This document shows, piece by piece, positions 1 to 10,559 of a stretch of DNA of 64,000 nucleotides; position 1 is the stretch's first letter, and each line of letters begins with the position of its first letter. A program made the position numbers and the translations under genes. The DNA comes from Brachionus plicatilis (Eukaryota; Rotifera; Eurotatoria; Ploima; Brachionidae). The notes beneath the pieces were generated by a model. That model was not told the DNA's origin, did no database searches, and saw only the letters and a program-made list of their open reading frames with translations. The DNA is taken from NCBI GenBank assembly GCA_010279815.1, contig QEOQ01000221.1, forward strand, positions 103,088-167,087. Direction: 5' to 3'.

Positions 1-76
1 AATTGCTTTGGCCCCAGTAGAATCGTCCGATGTAGCTAAATTAGCTGCAAAAAAAGCATTAAGCAAACAGTCAAAA

Positions 77-151
77 CCGGTGCATTTGTGGTGAATTTAT
101 GAAAAATGAAAAGGGTGTTAAACTGCACATGTCAGAAAAACACAAAGAATA
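77..151 (+). CDS. possible last exon of an unidentified gene, Cys/His-containing tail
   Basis: After an AG at 75-76 a short frame reads a Cys-Ile-Cys-Gly segment, then a lysine-rich stretch with Leu-His-Met and Lys-His-Lys-Glu before a TAA stop at 149-151. The spacing resembles a degenerate C2H2 finger, but the CxC spacing is not canonical. Bases 2-97 in another frame are also open and alanine/lysine-rich, so a frameshifted gene end is equally possible. The 5' part lies left of the window. I do not recognise the family. Confidence 0.3.
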
Positions 152-532
152 ATTAAGATTTCGTCTTATTTTATTTTGAAAATCGAGACTTAGAATTTTT
201 TTTTTAAATTGCTAATAAAGTTTGATATATTTTAAAAAATTTTTCTGATCACCAAAAAAAATTTATTTTTCATAAATTAGAGGCTTTTTTGATCACGAAA
301 TATGTAATAATTGATCACTGATCACATTCTGGACATGACCCTTATTTTCTTCTGCTAGCAATTTTTTTTTATCTGATTGTAAAATTATGTTTATGATAGT
401 ACAATTTTTTCTTTTGATACCAAAAATAAAAGTATAAAAAAAAAACCGAAAATATTTTGATAAAATTTTATTCATATTAAGTTTGAAAGGAAGAAAATAG
501 AAACTAGAAATGTTTTAAAAATTTTAAAAAAA

Positions 533-901
533 ACAAGTCATGATTTTGACTTGTTACAAAAATTTTTGAAAAAAGTCAGAATTTTTACTTATTTTAAGAA
601 TAGAATTAAAATATTTAAAAAAAATAATAAGTATTGAATTTTTTTATCCAGGAAAAAATAAAATTATTTGTTTAAATTTCTTTTTCAATTTAAATATTGA
701 GACATGATTTTTTAAACAATTCACATAATTGTGATATTCTTTTTAAGTGAATTTATTAATAAAAAACAAAAATATTTGTGCTTAAAAAAATTTTAGAAAT
801 AAATTAAACAAGATACAAAAAATATAAAAAATCAAGATATAAAAAAATCTATGACTTGTAATTTTCCTATTTTTGTAACAAATCAAAGCCATGACTTGTA
901 T
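533..901. repeat. inverted-repeat element with ACAAGTCATG ends
   Basis: The segment near 533-560 (ACAAGTCATGATTTTGACTT, then GTTACAAA) is repeated as its reverse complement near 875-901. The roughly 310 bases between are AT-rich and non-coding. The GACTTG-rich ends resemble those of the hAT-like elements elsewhere in the window, so it may be a diverged member of that group. Target duplications were not identified. Confidence 0.45.
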
Positions 902-1009
902 TTTTTTGAATTTTTATTACTAGTCAAGACTTGCTATTTTCAAAAAATATTTTTCAAGTCCAAGACATACTTTGACATGTTCTTGACTTGTTAAGACTTT
1001 TTTTTAAAA

Positions 1010-1212
1010 AAAATTACGAAAAGGCAAAAAGAAATTGCGCTTTTGGCGTTCAATTTCATTTCAATTTTTTGGACATTTTTTTTTTTACACAAATTTACAT
1101 AAAATCTGATAAATTTACGTTTTTTACAATATTTTACGTAAAATTTAGTAAATTTAATATTTTTTTCGTAAATTATCGTAAATTACTAAATCCGGAACAC
1201 CACTGTAAATTT
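1010..1212. repeat. half copy of the palindromic TTACGTAAA-motif element
   Basis: This stretch carries repeated TTTACGTAAA-type words and ends with CACCACTG followed by TA near 1198-1206, the same terminus as the complete palindromic element at 41297-41854. Only one arm is evident here, so it is a truncated copy. It encodes nothing convincing. Confidence 0.45.
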
Positions 1213-1479
1213 ACGTAAAATTATCAGAAATCCACTTGTCAAATCGGCACTGTATCTCAAATGAGAGATGGGATCTAAAACCCAAAATATTAGGAAATAT
1301 TTTTGCTAATATTTTTTTGAATTTTAACGCGTCATACCTACGTGTTTAAACTCATCTGCAAATGAGTTAAAACGCGTTACTCTATGCATTTTTTGAAAAA
1401 TTTTTCCCATTTAAAAACGTGACGCCCTTTTTGCGTCTAAACGCAATTAAATCAAAAAGTAAAATCGCATTTAAACTTG

Positions 1480-2535
1480 ATTATTTTTTTTGTAAAGTTC
1501 ACGAAATTCAAAACTTTAGTGCTATCTGAATTTCACATTTTTGACTCAAAATTCGTAATCCACGCCCTCAAAAACCTCAGAAAAAAATTTTTTTGAAGGG
1601 GACAAAAAAAAAATTTTCTACACCCAGGGTTCCAAAAATAGCAAACTTTTTAAAAAGTTGTTGTTCTTTAAGATTCAAAATCTCAAAGATAAAACTTAAA
1701 TATAATAAAAAAGTATATATGTTCTGAAGAGCTGAAGAGCATTAAATTCTCTACATGCTAATGTAATTTAGAAAAAAAAAGGGTGTGGCGGTTTTTTGTT
1801 GGCTAAAAAAAGGAAAAAAATGTATTATTTCTGGTTTAAATCGTATCTCCTCCGAGGGATCAATTATGACCCAACTTTTTTTTTTTTTAAAAATCTAGAC
1901 AAAATTCTGAACAAATCTATGGTTTTACTTTTTTACCTTACTTCTTTATTTTTCTTAAAAAATCTCTTCAAATCATGTGATTTTTAAAAAATTTGTACAT
2001 TAATATTCTATTGATATTTTTTTTCTAAATTTTAGTAAAACTTACCTAAGTATAAATAAAATTTCGTGAAATATGCCTAAAAAATCGAAATATAATCAAT
2101 CTTGTGTTAGTAACTCAGGAGTTTTCGGCCATTTATCTACAGTCACCATCTCTTCTTCTGCGAAAAAGTCTTCATTTTCCGATTCATTAGATTAACACAA
2201 GATTGATTATATTTCGATTTTTTAGGAATATTTCCTTTATTTTTTTCTAAATTACATTAGCATGTAGAGAATTTTATGCTCTATCAGAATAAATATACTT
2301 TTTTAGTATATTTAAGTTTTATCTTTGAGATTTTGAGTCTTAAAGAACAACAACTTTTTATAAAGTTTGCTATTTTTGGAACCCTGGGTGTAAAAAATTT
2401 TTTTTAGCCCCCCCCCCAGAAAAATTTTTTTATAGGTTTTCGAGGGCGTAGATTACGAATTTTGAGTTAATAATGTGAAATTCAGATAGCACTAAAGTTT
2501 TGAATTACGTGAACTTTAATGTTAATTTAAATTTT
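1480..2535. mobile_element. foldback element with about 270-bp inverted arms
   Basis: The left arm (about 1480-1778) and the right arm (about 2248-2535) are reverse complements with scattered mismatches. Shared landmarks are GTAAAGTTCACG, a CCCAGGGTTCCAAAAATAGC box and a CATGCTAATGTAATTTAGAA box. The centre has a second, smaller inverted repeat (about 2072-2105 and 2190-2225). A loop segment at 1889-1932 recurs near 8480-8545 and 58378-58435. No transposase is visible, so it is a non-autonomous foldback or MITE-type element of unassigned superfamily. Confidence 0.7.
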
Positions 2536-2654
2536 TTAGACATACTGTACAAAGCTTGTATTATTAATATATTTTAACCTTTTTCTTTTCAAAAAAAGAG
2601 AAGAGAAGATGTCTTAATCATCATGTCTTCTTACGATAATGTGTTTTCTTTTTA

Positions 2655-2775
2655 TTTAAGTTTTAAATCCCTTCTCCAAATATGTTCCTTCATACACGAT
2701 GTTAATTTACGTGCCTCTGCATAGGCGATGAAGTCGTCCCTCTTTGAGTGTGATGATATATTAATTAGCATTACC
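2655..2775 (-). pseudogene. short coding-like relic, family unknown
   Basis: Read on the minus strand, this stretch gives about 40 open codons with balanced composition, including a Lys-Arg-Asp-Asp-Phe-Ile-Ala-Tyr-Ala-Glu-Ala core and ending His-Ile-Trp-Arg-Arg-Asp-Leu before a TAA. Its base composition is less AT-rich than the flanks. There is no start codon or splice context to make it a gene. It may be the tail of a decayed mobile-element protein. I do not recognise it. Confidence 0.25.
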
Positions 2776-2846
2776 AGATACATTTTGTAGAACAAATTTA
2801 TTTCAAGGACATGAACCACCCCAAAATTAAATTTTGTTACTTTATC

Positions 2847-3389
2847 TAAGACTATTGAGTGTGCTAATTTAAGTGTTCCAAATTTAAATTTTTTGAATTA
2901 TTAAACTATTAAAAATATTAAAAATGAATTTAGTTCAAAAAACTGAGATTTTTGTATACCGTCTCAAGTATTTCGCACATTAGTGTTCATTTTTACTATT
3001 TTTATCAGAAAATTTTAAATTTTAAGCTTGAAACACTTAAATTAGGGCAAAATGTAATTTATTGTACATTTTTATATTTTTACATTTTTGAGTGAAGAAA
3101 AAAAAATCTCAAAATCAAAAAATCTCAAAAAAATTTTCATTCAAGAAAAGTAATAATAAATTCGCTGTTAATTAATTGGGATTTTCAAAAAATTATCCTT
3201 GGTTTTTACATTTAAATTTTTCTAAAACTCCTTTTCAAGTAATTGCGAATTTATTGTTACTTTTCTTGAATGAAAATTTTTTGAGATTTTTTTTCTTCTC
3301 TCAAAAATGTAAAAATGTAAAAATGTAAAAATATAAAAATTTACAATAAATTACATTTAGCCTAAATTAGCATACTCGATAGTCTTAAA
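2847..3389. repeat. foldback element, 120-bp palindromic arms
   Basis: The ends TAAGACTATTGAGTGTGCTA (2847 on) and its reverse complement (to 3389) match. Inside, about 3045-3165 and 3245-3360 form a near-perfect inverted repeat centred on TTTTCATTCAAGAAAAGTAA, flanked by short TACATTTTT tandem units. It is non-coding and of unassigned superfamily. Confidence 0.6.
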
Positions 3390-3655
3390 CAGACTTGTTT
3401 ATAAGTCACAGTTTTGAGTCTAAATCATAAAAATTTAAGTAAAAGTTATGACTTGCACCAAAATTTTTATCAATATCTGCTTCATTTGGACCAGTTGAAA
3501 GAATTTTTTCATAATCTGGTTACATTAACAGACCACATAGATCAAGATTAACAGCCAGGAATTTGGAAGCAACTACTTTATTCGTATCAAATATGGATTT
3601 ATTAAATCATTGACTTGACTTAAGACTTGTGCATAAAAACAAGTCTCCCCTAACT
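3390..3655 (+). mobile_element. hAT element relic with dimerisation-domain remnant
   Basis: Positions 3473-3612 translate to a recognisable hAT transposase C-terminal dimerisation segment. A Ser-Ala-Ser-Phe-Gly-Pro-Val-Glu-Arg-Ile-Phe-Ser box matches the family's A-P-x-E-R-x-F-S signature, followed by Arg-Ser-Arg-Leu-Thr-Ala-Arg-Asn-Leu-Glu. A TAA interrupts the frame right after the first box and the catalytic part is absent. Terminal sequences AGACTTGTTTATAAGTCACA and the reverse complement of GACTTGTGCATAAAAACAAG bracket it. It is an internally deleted, dead hAT copy whose ends resemble those of the MITE family at 4201-4442. Confidence 0.65.
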
Positions 3656-4200
3656 ATTATTTTAAATAAAAAAATAAATATAAAAAAACAAGTATGGTCT
3701 TAAATAAAGAAACAAAGAAAAAAAAATGAGACTTGATGGCATAAAATTAATAACTTTTTTTAAAAATTTCGAAAATAAATCTTTAAACTTTACATTTGCA
3801 TTTCTAGACGGAATTGGCTGATTAAATACAGACATAACGAACTTTCAGAATTTCTGGTCATATTATATGGTTGTAAGGTGAAAACAGGGTCAGGAAGTCA
3901 GAAATGCTAAAATAAGGTATTTTAGGTTTTTCACTTCTACCAGCTTTCCAATATATAATCAAGTCAAATCGACTATTGAGTTATATTTCCTAGCTCTTTA
4001 GCTAACTATAGAGGGGTCTGTGATACATAAAATTATTCAGATCCTGAGATACAGGGCTTCAAGTACAAAATACTTTAAAAAGCGTCTAACTTTGCCTGTT
4101 ATTTTCCAAAGGTAAGAAATTTTCAAAATTATAAAACTTGGTGATCTTATGTATTTTTGCGTCTGTTGTAATTCTATGATATCTGTTTTGTTATATTCAT

Positions 4201-4442
4201 CAGAGTTGTTTAAAAGTCACAAGTCAAGTCCAAGTCCGGACTATTTTTTTCTTAAGTCTGAGTCAAAGACTTTTATTTTATTTTTGAAAAAAAAAGTCCA
4301 AGTAAATTTCAAAGTCCGGACTTGGAGAAAAAAGAAATGGAAGAGGACTTTTTTTAAAAAATAAAACAAAAGTCTTTGGCTCGGACTTGAGAAAAAAAAA
4401 AGTACGGACTTGGACTTGACTTGAGACTTTTAAACAACTCTG
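4201..4442. mobile_element. hAT-like MITE (CAGAGTTGTTTAAAAGTC family), complete copy
   Basis: This 242-bp element starts CAGAGTTGTTTAAAAGTCAC and ends with the matching GACTTTTAAACAACTCTG. The inner arms are built of repeated AAGTCCGGACTT words. It is flanked by 8-bp imperfect direct repeats ATATTCAT (4193-4200) and ATATTTCT (4443-4450), the duplication length typical of hAT insertion. No coding capacity. Other copies lie near 29330-29456, 30050-33299, 37714-37820, 48987-49333 and 50463-50570. Confidence 0.75.
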
Positions 4443-4877
4443 ATATTTCTTTTAAAAAAATTAATTTGGGACTTTTAAAAATTTAAAAATTAATTATACA
4501 ATTTTTCAAAAAATAAATCTAAAAAAAACTTGCATTTTGGATATTTGATGAAAATAAAATGTGTGGCCTTGAAGCTAAAAATAATAAAAAAAATCTTGTT
4601 TAATTCACTTATTTATTTAAAAATCTCAGCTTAGCTACAAAAGAATTAAGTTTTAATTTATATTTAAATTAGTTTTAAATTAATTTAGATCAAAAAAATT
4701 TATTTAGGAATCCAAATATAAAAAAAAAATTTAAAAACTAAGTCTAGTTGCATACAAAAAAAGAGGCTTTTAAAAATTCAGTATGGTCAATATCTAGATT
4801 GATTTACTTGTAAATAAAAAAAATTCTATTCAAAATTGTACAATTTTACAAAGAAATGATACAAAAAAATTTTGTAA

Positions 4878-7037
4878 TTAATTTTTAGTTGCTAGCTTGG
4901 CTCTTTGCGCTCTAGTTAGCACTCTTTGTCCCGAGACTCTCTTCGCCTCTTGATTAGATTCTTGAGTTACCTCTTTTGCCTTTCGACCTCTTCTTCCTTT
5001 TGTCAACGTATTCTTATTTTCCCCATCTTCACTACCAATTTCATCGCTCTGTTTTGCCTTTCGTCCTCGTTTGCTCTTCAACAAGACCACTTCTTTTGGC
5101 TTCACAACTTCTTGCTCTTCAATTTGATCCTCTTCTTTCTTTTCATCCATTCCATTTTCTTTTTTTTCTTCCATTTCTATTCTTTCTTCCATTTCATTTC
5201 TTTCTTCCATTTCTTTTCTCTCTTCCATTTCTTTTGCTTTCATCTCTTCCATTTCTTTTGCTTTCATCTCTTTCATTTCTTTTACTTTCATCTCTTCCAT
5301 TTCTTTTACTTTCATCTCTTCCATTTCTTTTGCTTTCATCTCTTCCATTTCTTTTGCTTTCATCTCTTCCATTTCTTTTTTTTCTTCCATTTCTTTTCTT
5401 TCTTCCATTTCTTTTAATTTTTTCTCTTCCATTTCTTTTGCTTTCCTCTCTTCCATTTCTTTCCTCTCTTCCATTTCTTTTAATTTTTTCTCTTCCATTT
5501 CTTTTTTCTTTTCCATTTCTTTCCTCTCTTCCATTTCTTTTAATTTTTTCTCTTCCATTTCTTTTTTCTCTTCCATTTCTTTCCTCTCTTCCATTTCTTT
5601 TAATTTTTTCTCTTCCATTTCTTTTTTCTCTTCCATTTCTTTTGCTTTCATCTCTTCCATTTCTTTCCTCTCTTCCATTTCTTTCCTCTCTTCCATTTCT
5701 TTTACTTTCTTCTGTTCCATTTCTTTTTCTTGTCTTTTAGTCTCAATCTCTAGCTCCATCTCTTCTTTATCATCTTTAATTTTTTCTTCTTTCTTTTCCT
5801 CTCTCTCTCCTTGCTTCACTGTCTCTTTCAATGACAAATCATCACTTTCATTTTTGATCGAATCATTAAAATCAGTTTGTATAGAAATTTCTTTGCATTC
5901 ATAGACCTCATTTTCATCCATGTCAATATTAGTGTTCTCTTCATTGGCCAACTTCTTTTCGTCATCTTCAGTCACCTCAAACGGAATGGTATAGTCTGGA
6001 TTTTTTGACTCTTTCAGAGCCTCATCTTCCAACACATTATTCACACTTTCTTCTTCAATTGATTCACATTTCTCTTCTATATTAACTCGCTTTTCTTTTA
6101 CTCCATCTTCTATCTTTGCTTCAAATGATGATTGCACTTGACTATCCTCTTCAACCATTTCATTCTTCTCTTCAGACACCTTCATATCTTTGAGGTCAGA
6201 TTTAAGAACTGATTCAATTTTTTCAGTGTCTAAATTTAGATGCACGGGCTGTGCAGAGCCGTGTGATGGACCATTTACATTGACCACTATTTCTAGCTTG
6301 AACGATTTAGTTTCGCTCTCACTCTTATTTTTGTCTTTGAGCAAATATTTCAGCAAATTGTTGGGATCAATAGTTCTAACTTTGAGGTCTTGTTCGCTCA
6401 GTTTTTCCTCTTCCTCTTCAATTTTGTCTCTGTTGAGCAAATGTTGGAGCAGCTTGGGAGTCATGAGTACACAGCCGGATTCCATTTCATTCAAAAAACT
6501 CAATCGACTAGCCGACTGATTAAGTAGCTTGATTGACCTGCGCTTAATTGACTTGGCACAGTCGACAGTTCGTGATAGCTTTTTCTGATCAAGTAGAGTT
6601 GGCCGACGTGCAGGTGTATGAATGTTAGAAGGGTTGTTGAGTCGGGAATTGAAGCTTGGCTTGAAAGTTGATGGGGTCTTGGGCAAAGGAGCTTTTTGAG
6701 TGTTTAGAGTGGGGCCGGTCTTGGCAGAAGGGAATCTGTTTGATGAAGGTGTTGTGGGAAGTCGATGGATTAGTGTTTTTGGCAATTGATTAGTTGATTT
6801 GTTCATGGAGCTGTTGAAAGAGCGGGCCGAGTTGGTGGCCGACATGAAGCGGCTTGTTGGAGTGTTCAGCGATGGAGTTTTGGGGGTGAATTTATTCGAG
6901 AATCTAGACTGGCTGTTCATGGGTATTTTGGAGCTTGAGCGAGGTGTTTGAGACAATTGGGGAACCCGGGATTTGAGTGAAGGGGTTTTTTGGCTGAAGG
7001 TTGGCACTTCTGCAGGGTTCCTAGATACTGAGCTCAT
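4878..7037 (-). CDS. unidentified 719-aa low-complexity protein with Lys/Glu/Met repeats and AT-hook-like motifs
   Basis: A single uninterrupted frame starts at an ATG near 7037. Residues 1-180 are basic and rich in Ser/Thr/Pro, with many S/T-P and T-P-K-T-P sites, like a phosphoregulated disordered tail. Residues 190-430 are mixed and acidic. Residues 430-630 are a tandem array of 5-8-residue units built from K-E-M-E-E, predicted as one long charged helix. Two AT-hook-like motifs, KSKRGRKAK and KGRRGRKAK, lie near residues 660 and 690 before a basic C-terminus. The features suggest a nuclear, chromatin- or spindle-associated protein, but I recognise no family and no enzyme motif. The repeat DNA (about 5150-5740) is prone to expansion, so length may vary. 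That it is a gene is well supported by 719 open codons in AT-rich DNA. Confidence 0.7.
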   Translation of the reverse strand: MSSVSRNPAEVPTFSQKTPSLKSRVPQLSQTPRSSSKIPMNSQSRFSNKFTPKTPSLNTPTSRFMSATNSARSFNSSMNKSTNQLPKTLIHRLPTTPSSNRFPSAKTGPTLNTQKAPLPKTPSTFKPSFNSRLNNPSNIHTPARRPTLLDQKKLSRTVDCAKSIKRRSIKLLNQSASRLSFLNEMESGCVLMTPKLLQHLLNRDKIEEEEEKLSEQDLKVRTIDPNNLLKYLLKDKNKSESETKSFKLEIVVNVNGPSHGSAQPVHLNLDTEKIESVLKSDLKDMKVSEEKNEMVEEDSQVQSSFEAKIEDGVKEKRVNIEEKCESIEEESVNNVLEDEALKESKNPDYTIPFEVTEDDEKKLANEENTNIDMDENEVYECKEISIQTDFNDSIKNESDDLSLKETVKQGEREEKKEEKIKDDKEEMELEIETKRQEKEMEQKKVKEMEERKEMEERKEMEEMKAKEMEEKKEMEEKKLKEMEERKEMEEKKEMEEKKLKEMEERKEMEKKKEMEEKKLKEMEERKEMEERKAKEMEEKKLKEMEERKEMEEKKEMEEMKAKEMEEMKAKEMEEMKVKEMEEMKVKEMKEMKAKEMEEMKAKEMEERKEMEERNEMEERIEMEEKKENGMDEKKEEDQIEEQEVVKPKEVVLLKSKRGRKAKQSDEIGSEDGENKNTLTKGRRGRKAKEVTQESNQEAKRVSGQRVLTRAQRAKLATKN

Positions 7038-7581
7038 TTTTTGGCGAAAATATTTTTTGTTGACAATAATAAATTGTTTATTTTTGTACTACTGACTGAA
7101 AAAAATCGTTTTTTGAAAAAGGCGGTTGAATGCAATTCAACGGTTATAGTATTTTATTATTATAATTAGGCATTCATTTTAGTCAAGTAGTTTAAAAAGG
7201 TCAAGGATGAATCCAATTTTTTTGTTCAATATTAACTTAACTAAAAGTCAATGGTTGCAAAAATGAAAACTAATGTGGTCAGAGCAAACAGGTCCGTTTG
7301 GCGAGCGGTTTTTTGCTGTCATTAGTTCGGCCAAAAATTATGACTTTGCCATTTTTAGCCTTTTCAAAAATATTCTCAAAAGGTATTCAGGCATGGACGT
7401 TAATAATGGCCCACTCTTTTTTAATAAAAACAACATCTTTTTTTTTAAACCAATTATCTTTTATTTATTTTTTTTTCTTTCATAATAAAAAATATCTAAT
7501 CTAATAAAACATAGATAAAAATAATAAGAAATATATAATTTTAATAAAAAAATACTCAAAAAAGAAGATAATTAATTATTT

Positions 7582-7812
7582 CTAACATTTGTTTTTGCAA
7601 TACCAATATCTTCTTTTAAGCATTGGAATGTTGCATTTTGGACAATTTTGTTGATCTACACTTTCTGATGATTGACTTTTGGCTTTCTGTTTTTTTGTAA
7701 CTTGGAGAACAAGCTCATCATCGTTAGCATTTTCTCCTTGTTGTTTATTGTATGCATTAGCTGTTTCTGATTGTGGACCTCTTTTTTTATTGCGTTCAAT
7801 TGGTAAATCCAT
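7582..7812 (-). pseudogene. C-terminal fragment resembling a Mutator-like transposase tail
   Basis: Seventy-six codons carry an Arg-Asn-Lys-Lys-Arg-Gly-Pro box, which resembles the K-R-G-R-P tail of Mutator-like (MULE) transposases. The frame ends in a CPKC...CKNKC four-cysteine, zinc-ribbon-like motif. There is no visible catalytic DDE region upstream and the plus-strand fragment at 8187-8380 points the other way, so the locus is scrambled. The MULE link is inference. It could also be a small zinc-binding protein gene. Confidence 0.35.
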
Positions 7813-8186
7813 TCCAATAGAGTCAAAGCTGCATAATTACATATAGCTTTATAAGAAATAATTGACAATCAAAAATTTGTGAGTAATAAATGATGTTCAA
7901 TTATAAATTTAGATAATTTTTAATAAAAAAGAAGCTCACTTATTAAAATAAGTGTTAATTTATTAATTATATTGTTTGATTATTGATTAAAATGTATTTT
8001 TATTAGAAGAAAGGATTCTTAATATATTTGTTAATCATCAATTAAATTAGATGTTGTGTTTAATAAAAAAGAGTGGATTTTATTATTTTTAATAATATTT
8101 TTATTAATAACGAAGGTATTAAAATTAATTGCTCTTCAGGCATGGCCTATATTTCTTTCGTCAGCTAATTTTCAGCTAATCTTCCT

Positions 8187-8380
8187 TTTACCAGTTGATT
8201 GATGATGCCCGAGACGATTTTATTAGAAAATAAATCTATAAAAAATTAGTGCGAAGAATTTGGAGGTCAGTTGATGCTTATTATAAAGGATCAACTTATG
8301 GTGAAGTCCAAAAGGCACATTTTTCAGGTAAAACTAAGGCAACTCATCAACAACATTTAAAAATAACAAATTCATTGCTA
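8187..8380 (+). pseudogene. decayed coding fragment, probably transposase-derived
   Basis: The frame reads Gln-Leu-Ile-Asp-Asp-Ala-Arg-Asp-Asp-Phe, a TAA stop, then Arg-Arg-Ile-Trp-Arg-Ser-Val-Asp-Ala-Tyr-Tyr-Lys-Gly-Ser-Thr-Tyr-Gly-Glu-Val-Gln. The amino-acid balance is coding-like but the stop and the lack of start mark it as a relic. It may belong to the same broken element as 7582-7812. Confidence 0.3.
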
Positions 8381-8789
8381 TAATTAATTGAATGTATTTT
8401 TTTGGGTAATAATTGAAAAATTTTCAAAATTTTTTTTTTTTCAAAAAATGGACTCTTTTTGAGCGATTATAAAAATTTTTAAACTAAATAAATAAAAAAA
8501 GTAAAACCATCATTTTGTTCAGAATTTTGTCTAGTTTCAGAATTTGTATAAAAATATATAGGTTAAGAGGTTTGCAAAAAAGTAAATCCCGAAAAAGTTA
8601 AAAAATGTCAAAATTTTTCCGATTTTTTTCCGAAAAAATTTTCAATTCTTTTTTTTTCAAGATAACCAGCTCAGAATATAGAGCATTTAATTCTCTATCA
8701 GAAAATGTGTCGATCGAGTAGATTCGATTGATTAAATTCTGAGATAAAAAAGCTTAAATAAGATATACTTTATATATGGCTGTAAAGAT

Positions 8790-9622
8790 TCGGTAAATTA
8801 TAGATTTTCCCCGTTTTAATTTTTCCCCCTTTAAAATTTTCCCTGTAAAATTTTCCCCTTTTTTATTTTTCCCTCTTTTTATTTTCCCTGTGTAAAATTT
8901 TCCCCGTGTAAAATTTTCCCCTGTATAATTCTTCCCCTAATAGGAGGAGTTGTTGATTAGCCAATCAAAAATTAATTAATTAAAATAAAAAAAAAATTGT
9001 CATTGATATTTTATTGATAAAAAAAAGTAATAAAAATTAATTAAAGAAAAAAGATAAAAACGGAAAGAAATTACAAGCTTCGCATCGCCAACGAACGCTA
9101 CCATTTGTATTGTTTTCTTTTCGATGAAATTTGTAATTTTTAAAAATCAGAAGATGTTTAGAAGGGTCTAAGTATTCTACTCTTTCCATTTTTAATTTTT
9201 TTTAAGTATTTTCAGTAATGTTCATGGCATTTATTATTTAAGTTTAATTCATCAAAGTATTTTTTTTTTTCATTTCAATCAATTATCATTTAGGTATTAA
9301 GCCGGAACATTTTGATTAAGATCAATTATTAAGCGTTCTTTAAGGTAAAGGAAATGGAGTATTAGAAAGATAAAAGATTAACTCAAAATTTAATTTTCTA
9401 TTATTAATCTGCTTATTAATTCAATTAACTTTTGATTGGCTAAAATAAAAAAAAAAAAAACGGGGAAAAATTTACACAGGGAATTTTAAACGGAGAGAAA
9501 TTTTTACAGGGGGAAAATTTATATAGGGGAATATTTATATCGGGGAATTTATTAAACGGGGAAAATATTAAGGGGGAAAAATTTAACGGGGAAAAACTAT
9601 ACAGAATCAAAGATTCAGACCC
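8790..9622. mobile_element. foldback element whose arms are tandem GGGGAAAATTTTACA units
   Basis: About 8798-8940 contains roughly eight variants of TTTTCCCC separated by AAAATTTTA-type spacers. About 9455-9605 contains the same words in reverse complement. The outer tips, AAGATTCGGTAAATTATAGA on the left and the reverse complement of AACTATACAGAATCAAAGAT on the right, also pair. The roughly 500-bp centre is non-coding. Arms made of short direct repeats in inverted orientation are the hallmark of foldback transposons. Confidence 0.65.
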
Positions 9623-9880
9623 CCCTAACCAAAAAAAAAAATTTTTGACCCCCCCTAAAATTTTGGCTAAACTTAGGTTTTCATATACGTAGAATCCAAA
9701 AATGAGGTCGAAATCCATATCTGGAGATAGTGTGGAAGTTTTGCATCGCGCGAACTTTATATTCTAATTAATTTTTCTAACTTCTAATTTATTTTTTCCC
9801 AGCGAAAATTTTTTTTTTACCAGAAAATTTATTCATGTAAGCGGTTGTTGAACTATTTACTAATGTTCCATTTTCCTCAA

Positions 9881-10045
9881 GGTTGTGAAAATCGGTTTCC
9901 AAGTGGTTCTGAGCTTTTACCATGTGAACAAGTGCCTGAACGGGCAAACTTTCGCAATATTCCATGGACATTGGTAATGAATAGAAACTCATTGTGGACT
10001 TTTACTTATCGCTGCTACCAAGATGTAAGGCGGGTTAATGAATGA
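9881..10045 (+). other. exon-like segment of unknown origin
   Basis: After a CCTCAAG acceptor-like site the frame is open for about 48 codons with four Cys and a Trp-Thr-Phe-Thr-Tyr-Arg-Cys-Tyr-Gln-Asp segment, then meets a GTAAGG donor-like site. The composition is less AT-rich than the neighbours. No adjoining exon could be identified on either side, and the opposite strand is also open, so this may be an old exon or element fragment. I do not recognise it. Confidence 0.25.
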
Positions 10046-10559
10046 TAAAAAAAATATACTTTTGAATATTTTATTAAGTAATTGTTGAGCTCTAACAATT
10101 TATATAGTTAGTGTAATAACTAAAATATCTCTCAAAGCACAAAGAATGGAATCATTATTTATACCCATGAGTTCGTGTCAAGAACACGGGCTTATAATTA
10201 TGACAAGATGTGAGCTATTATATAAATGTTTATATCAGCATCTAGAAGCGTCTATCTTCTGAGATACGTGACAAGTATATTAATTCTTACTTATCATTGC
10301 GCATCAGCTGATGATCAAGTGATACGTAGAGTGTATTACATTCATTTATATTCTCATTATTTTTTCTTAATGTTAATTTTTTTCCACTGTATTTTATTCC
10401 AACAAAATTTACACAGAACCTTTTATAAAAACACCAGACTTTACGATTGCTCACCAATGAAATATTTCAAAAAAAAAAAATTAAGCTTAATTATTTGGAT
10501 TCTTTGTTTTACTTTGCCACTCCGAAAATCAATCTACAATGTTGTACTTTAAACCGCAG

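Noticed and set aside
4926..5740. Long Leu/Phe/Ser-rich plus-strand frames opposite the 719-aa gene
   Set aside because: They are the reverse reading of the K-E-M-E-E repeat DNA and have repetitive hydrophobic composition with no family resemblance.
7273..7504. Two overlapping plus-strand frames upstream of the 719-aa gene
   Set aside because: Both degenerate into poly-Phe/Asn runs and show no splice or start context. The Asp-Val-Asn-Asn-Gly-Pro segment is too short to interpret.
9440..9718. Minus-strand frame with repeated F-S-P units
   Set aside because: It is the translation of the CCCC-punctuated foldback arm, so the periodicity is DNA-level, not protein-level.
10226..10552. 108-codon plus-strand frame
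   Set aside because: Composition follows the AT-rich DNA, with no recognisable domain or splice structure.
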